Of a stretch of 64,000 nt of DNA, positions 35,653 to 48,400 are shown piece after piece. Below the pieces are notes generated by a model. That model made no database searches, had not been told where the DNA came from, and saw only the letters and a program-made list of their open reading frames with translations. Location of the stretch: positions 372,001-436,000 of the forward strand of contig NZ_PVZN01000001.1 of the NCBI RefSeq assembly GCF_003024385.1, given 5' to 3'. Within the stretch, counting starts at the first letter, position 1. The number at the start of each line of letters is the position of its first letter. Made by a program: the position numbers and the translations under genes. This DNA comes from Pseudomonas sp. BBP2017 (GTDB taxonomy: Bacteria > Pseudomonadota > Gammaproteobacteria > Pseudomonadales > Pseudomonadaceae).

Positions 35653-37047
35653 TCAAAAAAGCCGGTTGAGGCCGTCGTAGGCCGCTACCCGATAGGCTTC
35701 GGCCATGGTCGGGTAGTTGAAGGTGGTGTTGACGAAATACTTCAGGGTATTGCGCTCACCCGGCTGATCCATGATCGCCTGACCGATATGGACAATCTCC
35801 GACGCCTGATAACCGAAGCAGTGTACGCCGAGGATTTCCAGGGTCTCACGATGGAACAGGATCTTCAGCATGCCTTGCGGCTCACCGGCGATCTGCGCCC
35901 GCGCCATGCCTTTGAAGAAGGCCTTGCCGACCTCGTAAGGCACCTTGGCCTGGGTCAGTTCCTGCTCGTTCTTGCCGATCGAGCTAATCTCCGGGATGGT
36001 GTAGATGCCGGTCGGCACGTCGTTGACGAAGCGCCAGCTGCCATTGTCGACGATGCTGCCAGCGGCCGAGCGACCCTGGTCGTGCGCAGCACTGGCCAGG
36101 CTTGGCCAGCCGATCACGTCACCCGCACCATAGATGTTTGGCACGTGGGTACGGTAGTTCTCATCGACTTCGATCTGGCCACGGCTGTTGACCTTGATAC
36201 CGATGTTTTCCAGACCCAGCTTGTCAGTGTTGCCGGTACGGCCGTTGCACCAGAGCAAGGCATCGGCCTTGATCTTCTTGCCCGACTTCAGGTGCAGGAT
36301 CACACCGTTGTCCAGGCCTTCAACGCGCTCGTAGTCTTCATTGTGGCGAACGGTGATGTTGTTGTTGCTGAAGTGGTAGCTCAGCGCCTGGGAAATTTCC
36401 GAGTCGAGGAAGCTCAGCAGCTGACCACGGTTATCTACCAGTTCCACCAGCACACCCAGGCCGCTGAAGATCGAGGCGTACTCGCAACCAATGACGCCAG
36501 CGCCGTAAACGATCAGTTTGCGCGGGGTGTGACCGAGGCTGAGGATGGTGTCGCTATCGTAGATCCGCGGGTGATGGAAATCGATATCGGCCGGACGGTA
36601 CGGACGCGAACCGGTGGCGATGATGATGTGCTTGGCCACCAGTTTCTCGACCACACCGTTGGCGCAGACCACTTCGATGGTTTGCTCATCGGCGAAGCTG
36701 CCGGTACCGAAGAACACATCGACACGGTTGCGGGCGTAGTAGCCGGTGCGCGAAGCAACCTGCTTGGCGATGACTTTCTCAGCGCTTTTAAGCACGTCAG
36801 GGAACGAGAACCAGCGCGGCTCACCAATGGCCCGGAACATCGGGTTGGTGTTGAACTGCATGATCTGGCGCACCGAGTGACGCAGGGCCTTGGACGGGAT
36901 GGTGCCCAGGTGGGTGCAGTTGCCGCCGACCTGGCGACGGCTATCGACCATCGCCACCTTGCGTCCTGCTTTGGCAGCATTCATTGCCGCCCCTTCTCCT
37001 GCGGGGCCGGAACCCAGCACCACTACGTCGTAGTTGTAGACAGCCAT
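35653..37047 (-). CDS. sthA: Soluble pyridine nucleotide transhydrogenase
   Basis: A 464-residue flavoprotein of the pyridine nucleotide-disulfide family that moves hydride between NADPH and NAD. The FAD motif is [17 protein letters not shown] (12-28). The region that carries the redox CxxxxC in relatives reads [15 protein letters not shown]: only Cys44 remains and residue 49 is Thr, the mark of SthA rather than lipoamide dehydrogenase. The NAD motif [17 protein letters not shown] and the interface helix near the C-terminus are intact. Confidence 0.96.
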   Translation of the reverse strand: MAVYNYDVVVLGSGPAGEGAAMNAAKAGRKVAMVDSRRQVGGNCTHLGTIPSKALRHSVRQIMQFNTNPMFRAIGEPRWFSFPDVLKSAEKVIAKQVASRTGYYARNRVDVFFGTGSFADEQTIEVVCANGVVEKLVAKHIIIATGSRPYRPADIDFHHPRIYDSDTILSLGHTPRKLIVYGAGVIGCEYASIFSGLGVLVELVDNRGQLLSFLDSEISQALSYHFSNNNITVRHNEDYERVEGLDNGVILHLKSGKKIKADALLWCNGRTGNTDKLGLENIGIKVNSRGQIEVDENYRTHVPNIYGAGDVIGWPSLASAAHDQGRSAAGSIVDNGSWRFVNDVPTGIYTIPEISSIGKNEQELTQAKVPYEVGKAFFKGMARAQIAGEPQGMLKILFHRETLEILGVHCFGYQASEIVHIGQAIMDQPGERNTLKYFVNTTFNYPTMAEAYRVAAYDGLNRLF

Positions 37048-37213
37048 GCGTACTCCTTCAGAACAGGCCCGCTCACCACATTGGCAAGCGGGGCTAAATC
37101 ATGTCGCCAGCGGCGCCATGAAAAAATTCGGGTGCAGTCTAATCAAGCTTGAACGCCGCGCACATTAACCCTTGGTCGCGTCGTAGGCTATTTTTCTCTG
37201 CACTACATGTGTT

Positions 37214-37237
37214 CATCACGGGGCTTGCCCCGTGATG
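37214..37237. repeat. Short REP-like hairpin after apbE
   Basis: CATCACGGGGC (37214-37224) and GCCCCGTGATG (37227-37237) pair perfectly with a 2-base loop, only 4 bases beyond the apbE stop. It is a compact version of the REP core and may end apbE or sthA-side transcripts. Confidence 0.75.
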
Positions 37238-37241
37238 CCTT

Positions 37242-38240
37242 TCAATCCTTATCCACTCGCGCAAACGCCGGGGTGCTTCGAGAGACGAAGCCATCGGCAA
37301 CCCGGGTCACGAACACTGCGGCAATCTCGTGCCGGAGGGCAAAATCCCAACCCTGCTGCGGCCCAAGGATCAACAACAGGGTTGAATAACCGTCGGCCAT
37401 CAGCGTCGAGCGCGCAAATACCGTCACCGCCGCCAGCTCATGCTTCACCGGCCGCCCCAGACGCGCATCGAAGGTGTGCGAATAGCGCTGGCCATTGTCC
37501 TCGAAATAATTGCGATAGTCACCGGAGGTCGATACGCCAAAACCATCCACCGCCAGTACTTGCTGGGCGATCTGGCGATCCTCGCGGGGCAATTCGACAG
37601 CCACTTTCCAGCTGCTGCCATCCGGTTTTCGTCCCAACGCTTTGAGTTCACCGGTGATCTCGACCAGCAAATCCGCGACGCCCAAGGCATTGAGCCGCTC
37701 AACCAGCAGATCGACTGCATGCCCGGCAGCGATGCTGTTGAAGTCCACTTGCACCGGCGCATCCTTGCACAGTTGCTCGCCCACTATGCGCAAATGCCCA
37801 TGCCCAACGCGTTGGCGCGTAGCAGCCAACGCCTGTGCATCAGGTACTTTCTCGAACCGTGACTGCGGACCAAACCCCCATAGATCGAGCAACGGTTCTA
37901 CGGTCAGGTCAAACGCACCGTCGCTTTGCTGCGACAGCTGCTCACCGACACGTATCAGTTCCAGCACATCAGCAGGCATGTACTGGCAGCTGTTGGCGGG
38001 CAAGCGGTTGAACGTTTCGGTCAGCGAGTCGCTACGATAGGTGGAGAAACGCTTATCGACCCCCTCGAGGATGGCTTCAACCTCACGCTTGACCTGCCCA
38101 GGTGCCGGCCCCTGCGGCGTACGTACGTACTGTACGGTGTAACTGCTGCCCATAGTCGGGCCGCTGATTCGCTCAAGCGTATCGCCCTGGCCACAGCCCA
38201 ACAGACTCACCAGTACACTCACCAGCAACACGTTGCGCAT
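37242..38240 (-). CDS. apbE: FAD:protein FMN transferase ApbE
   Basis: A 332-residue lipoprotein: signal MRNVLLVSVLVSLLGCGQG with a Cys after LLG. The ApbE core includes ISGPTMGSSYTVQY near residue 25, the FAD-site DFNSIAAGHAVDLL, and the metal/catalytic region DGFGVSTSGDYRNYF with YSHTFDARLGRP and STLMADGYSTLLLILG. It attaches FMN to Thr/Ser of periplasmic targets. AGGAGG precedes ATG 38240. In P. aeruginosa this gene is next to the nqr operon, whose NqrB/C are its clients; no nqr gene is seen here. Confidence 0.93.
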   Translation of the reverse strand: MRNVLLVSVLVSLLGCGQGDTLERISGPTMGSSYTVQYVRTPQGPAPGQVKREVEAILEGVDKRFSTYRSDSLTETFNRLPANSCQYMPADVLELIRVGEQLSQQSDGAFDLTVEPLLDLWGFGPQSRFEKVPDAQALAATRQRVGHGHLRIVGEQLCKDAPVQVDFNSIAAGHAVDLLVERLNALGVADLLVEITGELKALGRKPDGSSWKVAVELPREDRQIAQQVLAVDGFGVSTSGDYRNYFEDNGQRYSHTFDARLGRPVKHELAAVTVFARSTLMADGYSTLLLILGPQQGWDFALRHEIAAVFVTRVADGFVSRSTPAFARVDKD

Positions 38241-38262
38241 CGGTCCTCCTGGAAACTCAGAC

Positions 38263-38291
38263 AAAAAAAACGGGAACCCTGAGGTTCCCGT
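38263..38291 (-). terminator. Strong terminator of the GAPDH gene
   Basis: ACGGGAACC (38270-38278) and GGTTCCCGT (38283-38291) form a 9-bp stem with a 4-base loop. Read on the minus strand it is followed by eight T. It lies 20 bases after the GAPDH stop and ahead of apbE. Confidence 0.92.
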
Positions 38292-38311
38292 CTTTCACAA
38301 CCAAGCCAAGC

Positions 38312-39775
38312 TTAGCGTGGGAAAGCTGGCGGGTTTACACCGGCCATGTCTTCCATCACGCGCACAACCTGGCAGCTGTAACCGAATTCGTTGTCGTACC
38401 AGACGTACAGGACAACACGGTTATCGTTGCAGATGGTGGCTTCGGCATCGACTACACCGGCGTGGCGCGAACCTACGAAGTCGGTGGACACCACTTCCTG
38501 GGAGCTGACGTAATCGATCTGCTTGTGCAGATCCGAGTGCATGGCCATCTGGCGCAGGTACTCGTTGATTTCTTCGCGGTTGGTGGCCTTTTCCAGATTC
38601 AGGTTGAGGATAGCCATCGACACGTTCGGCGTAGGAACGCGAATCGCGTTACCGGTCAGCTTGCCCTTGAGCACTGGCAGTGCCTTGGCGGCTGCGGTGG
38701 CAGCACCGGTCTCGGTGATGACCATGTTCAGCGGCGCGGCGCGGCCACGACGGCTGCCCTTGTGGAAGTTGTCGATCAGGTTCTGGTCGTTGGTGAACGA
38801 GTGAACGGTTTCGACGTGGCCGTTGACGATGCCGTACTTGTCATTCACCGCCTTGAGCACCGGCACGATGGCGTTGGTGGTGCACGAAGCTGCCGAGATG
38901 ATCTTGTCGTCGGCAGTGATATCGCCATGGTTGATACCGTGAACGATGTTCTTCAGCGCGCCCTTGCCAGGTGCGGTGAGAATCACACGACCAGCACCCG
39001 GGCAGGCCAGGTGCTGGCCCAGGCCGTCGGCGTCACGCCATACACCGGTGTTATCGACGATCAGCGCGTTCTCGATGCCGTACTGGGTGTAGTCGACTTC
39101 GCTCGGGCTCTTGGCGTAGATAACCTGGATCAGGTTGCCGTTGGCGGTGATGGTGTTGTGTTCTTCATCGATGGTGATGGTGCCATCGAACGGGCCGTGA
39201 ACCGAGTCACGACGCAGCAGGCTGGCACGCTTGACCAGATCGTTCTCGGCACCTTTGCGCACGACGATGGCGCGCAGACGCAGACCGTCGCCACCACCGG
39301 TTTTTTCGATCAGGATGCGCGCCAACAGGCGGCCGATACGACCGAAGCCGTACAGCACAACGTCGGTGCCTTTGCGCGCCGAAACGTTCTGCTGGCCAAC
39401 CACATCAGCCATTTCTTCACGCACGAACTGCTCGGCGCTACGGCCGTTGCCTTCCTGCTTGAACTTATTGGCCAGCTTGCCCAGGTCGACCGAAGCGGCG
39501 CCCAGTTTCAGCTCGCTCATGGCTTTGAGCAGCGGGAATGTCTCGTGGACAGAGAGTTCGGTTTCGTCGGTTTGGCGATGACGAGCAAAGCGGTGCGCTT
39601 TGAGGATCGAGATCACCGAACGGTTGATCAGGCTGCGGCCATAGATCGAGCTCACCACATTGTTATTGCGGTAGAGCTGACCGATAAGCGGGATCATCGC
39701 TTCTGCAAGTGCTTCACGATCAATCCACTCACCAAGACACTGGTCGGGCTTCTGAGTCACGGGAACCTTCCACAT
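38312..39775 (-). CDS. Long-form glyceraldehyde-3-phosphate dehydrogenase
   Basis: A 487-residue GAPDH with an N-terminal extension of about 135 residues before the NAD-binding GFGRIGRLLARILIEK (143-158). The active site is SAASCTTNAIVPVLKAV with Cys298, and the C-terminal WYDNEFGYSCQVVRV is intact. This class corresponds to P. aeruginosa PA3001 (often gapB or Gap2-like), used mostly in the gluconeogenic direction. I chose ATG 39775 (MWKVPVTQKP) because the length agrees with that protein as I recall it, although no clear ribosome-binding site precedes it. It is divergent from mfd. Confidence 0.9.
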   Translation of the reverse strand: MWKVPVTQKPDQCLGEWIDREALAEAMIPLIGQLYRNNNVVSSIYGRSLINRSVISILKAHRFARHRQTDETELSVHETFPLLKAMSELKLGAASVDLGKLANKFKQEGNGRSAEQFVREEMADVVGQQNVSARKGTDVVLYGFGRIGRLLARILIEKTGGGDGLRLRAIVVRKGAENDLVKRASLLRRDSVHGPFDGTITIDEEHNTITANGNLIQVIYAKSPSEVDYTQYGIENALIVDNTGVWRDADGLGQHLACPGAGRVILTAPGKGALKNIVHGINHGDITADDKIISAASCTTNAIVPVLKAVNDKYGIVNGHVETVHSFTNDQNLIDNFHKGSRRGRAAPLNMVITETGAATAAAKALPVLKGKLTGNAIRVPTPNVSMAILNLNLEKATNREEINEYLRQMAMHSDLHKQIDYVSSQEVVSTDFVGSRHAGVVDAEATICNDNRVVLYVWYDNEFGYSCQVVRVMEDMAGVNPPAFPR

Positions 39776-39944
39776 GTAGGGACAGAAAAAAGGGGCTACA
39801 TTATGACGCCCCGCAGCCCATCGAGCAATGAGCGCCTGTCGCCACTCTGTCACTACATGTATTTAGCCTGCGCAAACCTGACAGCACGGGCCTGTGACCG
39901 GTACAATTGGCGTCTTTGTCGCAACGCTTGGAGCTCGACCTCCC

Positions 39945-42900
39945 GTGCCTGTTCTGCGTCTACCGCACCTGTCGGCCACTGCCGGCAAACAAACCTGGGG
40001 CAACCTGCCGGGTGCCGCCCTGAGCCTGGCGATTGCCGAGGCTGCCAGCGCCGCCAAGCGCTTCACCCTGCTACTGACCGCCGACAGCCAGAGCGCTGAC
40101 CGGCTCGAGCAGGAGCTGCGCTTTTTCGCACCCGAGCTGCCGGTACTGCCTTTTCCCGATTGGGAAACCCTGCCCTACGACCTGTTCTCACCGCATCAGG
40201 ACATCATCTCCCAGCGGATCGCCAGCCTGTACCGGCTGCCGGAGCTTGATCACGGCATTCTCGTGGTGCCGATCACCACCGCCCTGCACCGCCTGGCGCC
40301 GACGAGCTTCCTGCTGGGTAGCAGCCTAGTGCTGGACATCGGCCAGAAGCTCGATGTCGAACAGATGCGCACGCGCCTGGAAGCCAGTGGCTATCGCTGC
40401 GTCGACACGGTGTATGAGCATGGCGAATTCGCCGTCCGTGGCGCGCTGATCGACCTGTTCCCGATGGGCAGCAAACTACCCTACCGCATCGACCTGTTCG
40501 ATGACGAAATCGAGACCCTGCGCACCTTCGACCCGGAAACCCAGCGCTCGATCGACAAGGTCGAGTCGGTACGGCTGTTGCCGGCCCGCGAGTTTCCGCT
40601 GCAAAAAGAGGCTGTAACCCGCTTCAAGGCACGCTTTCGCGAGCGCTTCGACGTCGATTTTCGCCGTTGCCCGATCTTCCAGGACCTGTCCAGCGGCATT
40701 ACCCCGGCCGGTATCGAGTACTACCTGCCGCTGTTCTTCGAAGACACCTCGACCCTGTTCGACTACCTGCCGCAGGACACCCAGGTGTTTTCCCTGCCGG
40801 GTGTCGAACAGGCCGCCGAGCATTTCTGGAGCGATGTGCGCAACCGCTACGAGGAGCGCCGCATCGACCCGTCGCGGCCCTTGTTGCCGCCGGCCGAGCT
40901 GTTCCTGCCAGTGGAAGACTGCTTTGCCCGGCTCAAAAGCTGGCCGCGGGTGGTGGTCAGCCAGGATGACGTTGATAGCGGCGTCGGCCGCGAGCGTTTC
41001 CCGGCCCAGACCTTGCCGAACCTGGCCATCGAAGCCAAGGCCAACCAGCCACTGGCAGCGCTGTCGGGCTTTCTCGAGCAATTTTCTGGCCGCGTGCTGT
41101 TCACCGCCGAATCGGCGGGCCGTCGCGAGGTACTGCTGGAGTTGCTCGAGCGCCTGAAGCTGCGCCCGCAAACCGTCGACAGCTGGAACGCTTTCGTCGC
41201 CGGCAAAGAGCGCCTGGCAATCACCATTGCACCGCTGGACGAGGGCCTGCTGCTCGACGACCCGGCCATCGCACTGGTCGCCGAGAGCCCGCTGTTCGGT
41301 CAACGGGTCATGCAGCGCCGGCGCCGCGACAAACGCAGCGACGCCAACAACGATGCGGTGATCAAAAACCTCACCGAGCTGCGCGAAGGCGCGCCGGTGG
41401 TGCATATCGATCACGGCGTGGGCCGCTACCTGGGCCTGGCGACCTTGGAGATCGACAACCAGGCCGCCGAGTTCCTCACGCTGGAATACGCCGAGGGTGC
41501 CAAGCTCTACGTGCCGGTGGCCAACCTGCACCTGATCGCCCGCTACACCGGCAGCGACGACGCCCTGGCGCCGCTGCACCGCCTTGGCTCCGAAGCCTGG
41601 CAGAAAGCCAAGCGCAAGGCCGCCGAACAGGTGCGCGACGTGGCTGCCGAACTACTCGACATCTATGCCCGTCGCGCCGCGCGCAAAGGTTATGCCTTCG
41701 CCGACCCGTCAGTGGATTACGCCACCTTCAGTGCCGGCTTTGCGTTCGAAGAAACCCCGGACCAACAGAGCGCCATCGAAGCGGTGCGCGAAGACATGCT
41801 GGCGGCCAAACCGATGGATCGCCTGGTCTGCGGCGACGTCGGCTTCGGCAAGACCGAAGTGGCCATGCGTGCCGCCTTCATCGCCGTACACGGCGGTCGC
41901 CAAGTCGCCATCCTGGTACCAACCACCCTGCTCGCCCAGCAGCATTACAACAGCTTCCGCGACCGCTTTGCCGACTGGCCGGTGACCGTCGAAGTGATGA
42001 GCCGCTTCAAGTCGCCCAAAGAGGTCGCCGCCGCCGTCGCCGACCTGGCCGAAGGCAAGATCGACATCGTTATCGGCACCCACAAGCTGCTGCAGGACGA
42101 CGTCAAGATCAAGGACCTGGGTCTGGTGATCATCGACGAAGAGCACCGTTTTGGCGTGCGCCAGAAAGAACAACTCAAGGCCCTGCGCAGCGAGGTGGAC
42201 ATCCTCACACTGACCGCCACACCGATCCCGCGCACCCTGAACATGGCCGTGGCCGGCATGCGCGACCTGTCGATCATCGCCACCCCGCCAGCACGCCGGC
42301 TGTCGGTGCGCACCTTCGTCATGGAGCAGAACAAGAGCACGGTCAAAGAAGCACTGCTGCGTGAGCTGCTGCGCGGCGGCCAGGTCTATTACCTGCACAA
42401 CGATGTAAAGAGCATCGAAAAGTGCGCCGCCGACCTCGCCGAACTGGTCCCCGAAGCGCGTATCGGCATCGGCCACGGGCAGATGCGCGAGCGTGAACTC
42501 GAACAGGTGATGAGCGACTTCTACCACAAGCGCTTCAACGTGCTGATCGCCTCGACCATCATCGAGACCGGCATCGACGTGCCCAGCGCCAACACCATCA
42601 TCATCGAGCGTGCCGACAAGTTCGGCCTGGCCCAGTTGCACCAGTTGCGTGGCCGGGTCGGACGCAGCCACCACCAGGCCTACGCCTATCTGCTCACCCC
42701 GCCGCGCCAGCAGATCACCCCGGACGCCGAAAAACGCCTGGAGGCTATCGCCAACACCCAGGACCTGGGCGCCGGTTTCGTCCTGGCCACCAACGACCTG
42801 GAGATCCGCGGCGCCGGCGAACTGCTCGGCGAAGGCCAGAGTGGGCAGATCCAGGCGGTCGGCTTCACCCTGTACATGGAAATGCTCGAACGCGCAGTCA

Positions 42901-43394
42901 AGGCCATCCGCAAAGGCACTCAGCCGAACCTCGATCAGCCGCTCGGTGGTGGCCCGGAAATCAACCTGCGCTTGCCTGCGTTGATTCCCGAAGACTACCT
43001 GCCGGATGTGCATGCACGCCTTATCCTGTACAAGCGCATCGCCTCAGCGGTGGACGAAGACGGCCTCAAGGACCTGCAGGTCGAGATGATCGACCGCTTC
43101 GGCCTGCTGCCCGACCCGACCAAAAACCTGGTGCGCCTGACCTTGCTCAAGCTGCAGGCGGAAAAACTCGGCATCAAGAAAGTCGATGCCGGCCCCAACG
43201 GCGGCAAGATCGAGTTCGAGGCCGAGACCCCGGTCGATCCGCTGGCATTGATCAAGCTGATCCAGGGCCAGCCCAAACGCTACAAGTTCGAAGGTGCTAC
43301 CCAGTTCAAATTCATGGTGCCGATGGAGCGCCCGGAAGAACGCTTCAACAACCTTGAGGCGCTGTTCGAGCGCCTGACCCCACAATCTGCGTGA
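39945..43394 (+). CDS. mfd: Transcription-repair coupling factor Mfd
   Basis: A protein of about 1149 residues that removes stalled RNA polymerase and recruits UvrA. In order: a UvrB-like module (SQSADRLEQELRFFAPELPV and PFPDWETLPYDLFSPH, residues 40-330), the RNA-polymerase interaction domain (VHIDHGVGRYLGL, about 485-555), the RecG-like motor (Walker A CGDVGFGKTEVAMRAAF, DEEH in IIDEEHRFGV), and the C-terminal TRCF domain. I chose GTG 39945 (VPVLRLPHL) because the family starts there; in-frame codons back to 39894 are not conserved. Confidence 0.95.
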   Translation: MPVLRLPHLSATAGKQTWGNLPGAALSLAIAEAASAAKRFTLLLTADSQSADRLEQELRFFAPELPVLPFPDWETLPYDLFSPHQDIISQRIASLYRLPELDHGILVVPITTALHRLAPTSFLLGSSLVLDIGQKLDVEQMRTRLEASGYRCVDTVYEHGEFAVRGALIDLFPMGSKLPYRIDLFDDEIETLRTFDPETQRSIDKVESVRLLPAREFPLQKEAVTRFKARFRERFDVDFRRCPIFQDLSSGITPAGIEYYLPLFFEDTSTLFDYLPQDTQVFSLPGVEQAAEHFWSDVRNRYEERRIDPSRPLLPPAELFLPVEDCFARLKSWPRVVVSQDDVDSGVGRERFPAQTLPNLAIEAKANQPLAALSGFLEQFSGRVLFTAESAGRREVLLELLERLKLRPQTVDSWNAFVAGKERLAITIAPLDEGLLLDDPAIALVAESPLFGQRVMQRRRRDKRSDANNDAVIKNLTELREGAPVVHIDHGVGRYLGLATLEIDNQAAEFLTLEYAEGAKLYVPVANLHLIARYTGSDDALAPLHRLGSEAWQKAKRKAAEQVRDVAAELLDIYARRAARKGYAFADPSVDYATFSAGFAFEETPDQQSAIEAVREDMLAAKPMDRLVCGDVGFGKTEVAMRAAFIAVHGGRQVAILVPTTLLAQQHYNSFRDRFADWPVTVEVMSRFKSPKEVAAAVADLAEGKIDIVIGTHKLLQDDVKIKDLGLVIIDEEHRFGVRQKEQLKALRSEVDILTLTATPIPRTLNMAVAGMRDLSIIATPPARRLSVRTFVMEQNKSTVKEALLRELLRGGQVYYLHNDVKSIEKCAADLAELVPEARIGIGHGQMRERELEQVMSDFYHKRFNVLIASTIIETGIDVPSANTIIIERADKFGLAQLHQLRGRVGRSHHQAYAYLLTPPRQQITPDAEKRLEAIANTQDLGAGFVLATNDLEIRGAGELLGEGQSGQIQAVGFTLYMEMLERAVKAIRKGTQPNLDQPLGGGPEINLRLPALIPEDYLPDVHARLILYKRIASAVDEDGLKDLQVEMIDRFGLLPDPTKNLVRLTLLKLQAEKLGIKKVDAGPNGGKIEFEAETPVDPLALIKLIQGQPKRYKFEGATQFKFMVPMERPEERFNNLEALFERLTPQSA

Positions 43395-43404
43395 AGGAAG
43401 ATCC

Positions 43405-43965
43405 ATGCGTGTCATTCGTTACCTGCCCCTGCTGCTGGCGTTGTTCACTCCAGCAGCTTTTGCTGAAGGCGTTTATCAGGTCGAATTGATCCTGGTACGG
43501 CAGAACGCTGTGCCGGCGATTACCAGCCAGTCAGCCCCGGAAGACTGGAGAAACGGCGCCCAGGCCATTGCCGAAGGCGACCTGCGCCAACCGGCCATGA
43601 GCGACGAAGCAGCCAAGCTAAGTGCCGACAGCCAGTACACCGTACTGCTGCATAAAGCCTGGAAACAGGACACCGGCACCATCGCTATCAGTGACGGCAA
43701 GGAACAGTTCGGGCACTTCCCGATCGAGGGCAACCTGAACCTCAAGGAAGAGCGCTTCATCAGCGTCGAGGCCAGCCTCTGGGTCAACCAGTTCGACGGC
43801 AATGGCGCAGTGATCCAGAGCGAACAGCTCAAGCAGAGCAACAGCACGGTAAAAAATGGCGAACTGACCTTCCTTGATGGTGGGCACCTGGCCTTGCTGC
43901 TCAAGGTTACGGCCAATCGGCCCGTCAGTGCACCCACTCCTGCGCCGGAGATGATGGAGCAGTAG
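43405..43965 (+). CDS. csiV: CsiV family periplasmic protein
   Basis: A 186-residue protein with a signal peptide (LPLLLALFTPAAFAEG) and the family start YQVELILVRQN, later RFISVEASLWVN. CsiV proteins are periplasmic and have been tied to peptidoglycan-stress sensitivity. It follows mfd by 10 bases and precedes the helicase gene by 4, so these three genes are probably one operon; GAAGGAAG precedes its ATG. Confidence 0.82.
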   Translation: MRVIRYLPLLLALFTPAAFAEGVYQVELILVRQNAVPAITSQSAPEDWRNGAQAIAEGDLRQPAMSDEAAKLSADSQYTVLLHKAWKQDTGTIAISDGKEQFGHFPIEGNLNLKEERFISVEASLWVNQFDGNGAVIQSEQLKQSNSTVKNGELTFLDGGHLALLLKVTANRPVSAPTPAPEMMEQ

Positions 43966-43969
43966 TCTA

Positions 43970-47308
<3,339 letters not shown>

Positions 47309-47314
47309 ATTCAT

Positions 47315-47376
47315 CGCGGGACAAGCCCGCTCCCACAGGAAGGTGAGAATCCCTGTGGGAGCGGGCTTGCCCCGCG
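47315..47376. repeat. REP hairpin, 25-bp arms with one wobble
   Basis: 47315-47339 and 47352-47376 pair with a single A/G difference (core CGCGGGACAAGCCCGCTCC). It sits between the convergent helicase and nagZ genes, reaching within 4 bases of the nagZ stop. Confidence 0.88.
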
Positions 47377-47379
47377 AAA

Positions 47380-48390
47380 TCAGTCGACCAACTGCGCCTC
47401 TTTCAAAGCCCCCAGTGCCTCCAGCCAGCGCGGCTGCTGACGATAATCGGTACGCGCAAAGCCCTGCCCACGCATCTGTGCAATACGTGGCGACGGCTTG
47501 ACCTTAAGACGTTGCGCCGCTGTCAGCGCCTGCTCGGCAGCGGTCCGGTCATTACACACCAGACCCATATCACACCCGGCACTCAACGCCGCCTCGATAC
47601 GACTGGCCGCATCACCCACCACATGAGCACCCGCCATCGACAGGTCATCACTGAAAATCACCCCGTCAAAGCCCAGCTCGCCACGCAGGATGTCCTGCAA
47701 CCAGCGGCGCGAGAAGCCCGCCGGCTGGCTGTCGACCTGCGGATAGATGACATGTGCCGGCATCACCGCCGCCAGCTGGCCGCTGAGTCGCGCGAACGGC
47801 ACCAGATCGACGGCACGGATCTGCTCAAGGCTGCGCTCGTCAGTTGGGATGGCGACATGAGAGTCGGCCTCAGCCCAACCATGGCCCGGGAAGTGCTTGC
47901 CGCAGGCAGCCATGCCTGCGGCGTTCATACCACGGATAAAGGCACCGGCCAGGGCAGTGGCACGTTGCGGATCCCCTTCGAACGCGCGACTGCCAACCAC
48001 GGCGCTGCGTTGGTGATCGAGGTCCAGAACCGGGGCGAAACTCAGGTCCAGACCAACCGCCAGCACTTCGGTAGCCATCAGCCAGCCACACTGCTCAGCC
48101 AGGTACTCGGCATTGTCGTTATCAGCAATTGCACGCATGGCCGGCAGTCTTACAAAGCCCTGGCGCAAACGCTGCACCCGGCCGCCTTCCTGATCCACAG
48201 CAAGAATCAGGTCCGGGCGGATAGCACGGATCGAGGCGGTCAGTTCGCGCACCTGGCGCGGGCTTTCGATGTTACGGGCAAAGATGATCAGACCGGCCAC
48301 TTCGGGCTGGCGCAACAGCTGGCGATCTTCGGCGGTCAGCCAGGTACCGGCGATGTCGACCATCAAGGAGCCTTGCAGGCTGGCACTCAT
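47380..48390 (-). CDS. nagZ: Beta-N-acetylhexosaminidase NagZ
   Basis: A 336-residue family 3 glycoside hydrolase that removes N-acetylglucosamine from anhydromuropeptides during cell-wall recycling. The family signature is ILAVDQEGGRVQRLR (62-76), the catalytic acid/base loop CGKHFPGHGWAEADSH (163-178) and the nucleophile region FSDDLSMAG (around 246-254). It is cytoplasmic, with no signal peptide. The L,D-transpeptidase gene lies 10 bases upstream in the same direction, a cell-wall pair. Confidence 0.95.
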   Translation of the reverse strand: MSASLQGSLMVDIAGTWLTAEDRQLLRQPEVAGLIIFARNIESPRQVRELTASIRAIRPDLILAVDQEGGRVQRLRQGFVRLPAMRAIADNDNAEYLAEQCGWLMATEVLAVGLDLSFAPVLDLDHQRSAVVGSRAFEGDPQRATALAGAFIRGMNAAGMAACGKHFPGHGWAEADSHVAIPTDERSLEQIRAVDLVPFARLSGQLAAVMPAHVIYPQVDSQPAGFSRRWLQDILRGELGFDGVIFSDDLSMAGAHVVGDAASRIEAALSAGCDMGLVCNDRTAAEQALTAAQRLKVKPSPRIAQMRGQGFARTDYRQQPRWLEALGALKEAQLVD

Positions 48391-48400
48391 AATTGATCCT

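Noticed and set aside
38462..40099. 545-codon plus-strand frame
   Set aside because: Antisense to the long GAPDH and overlapping the start of mfd; no domain features.
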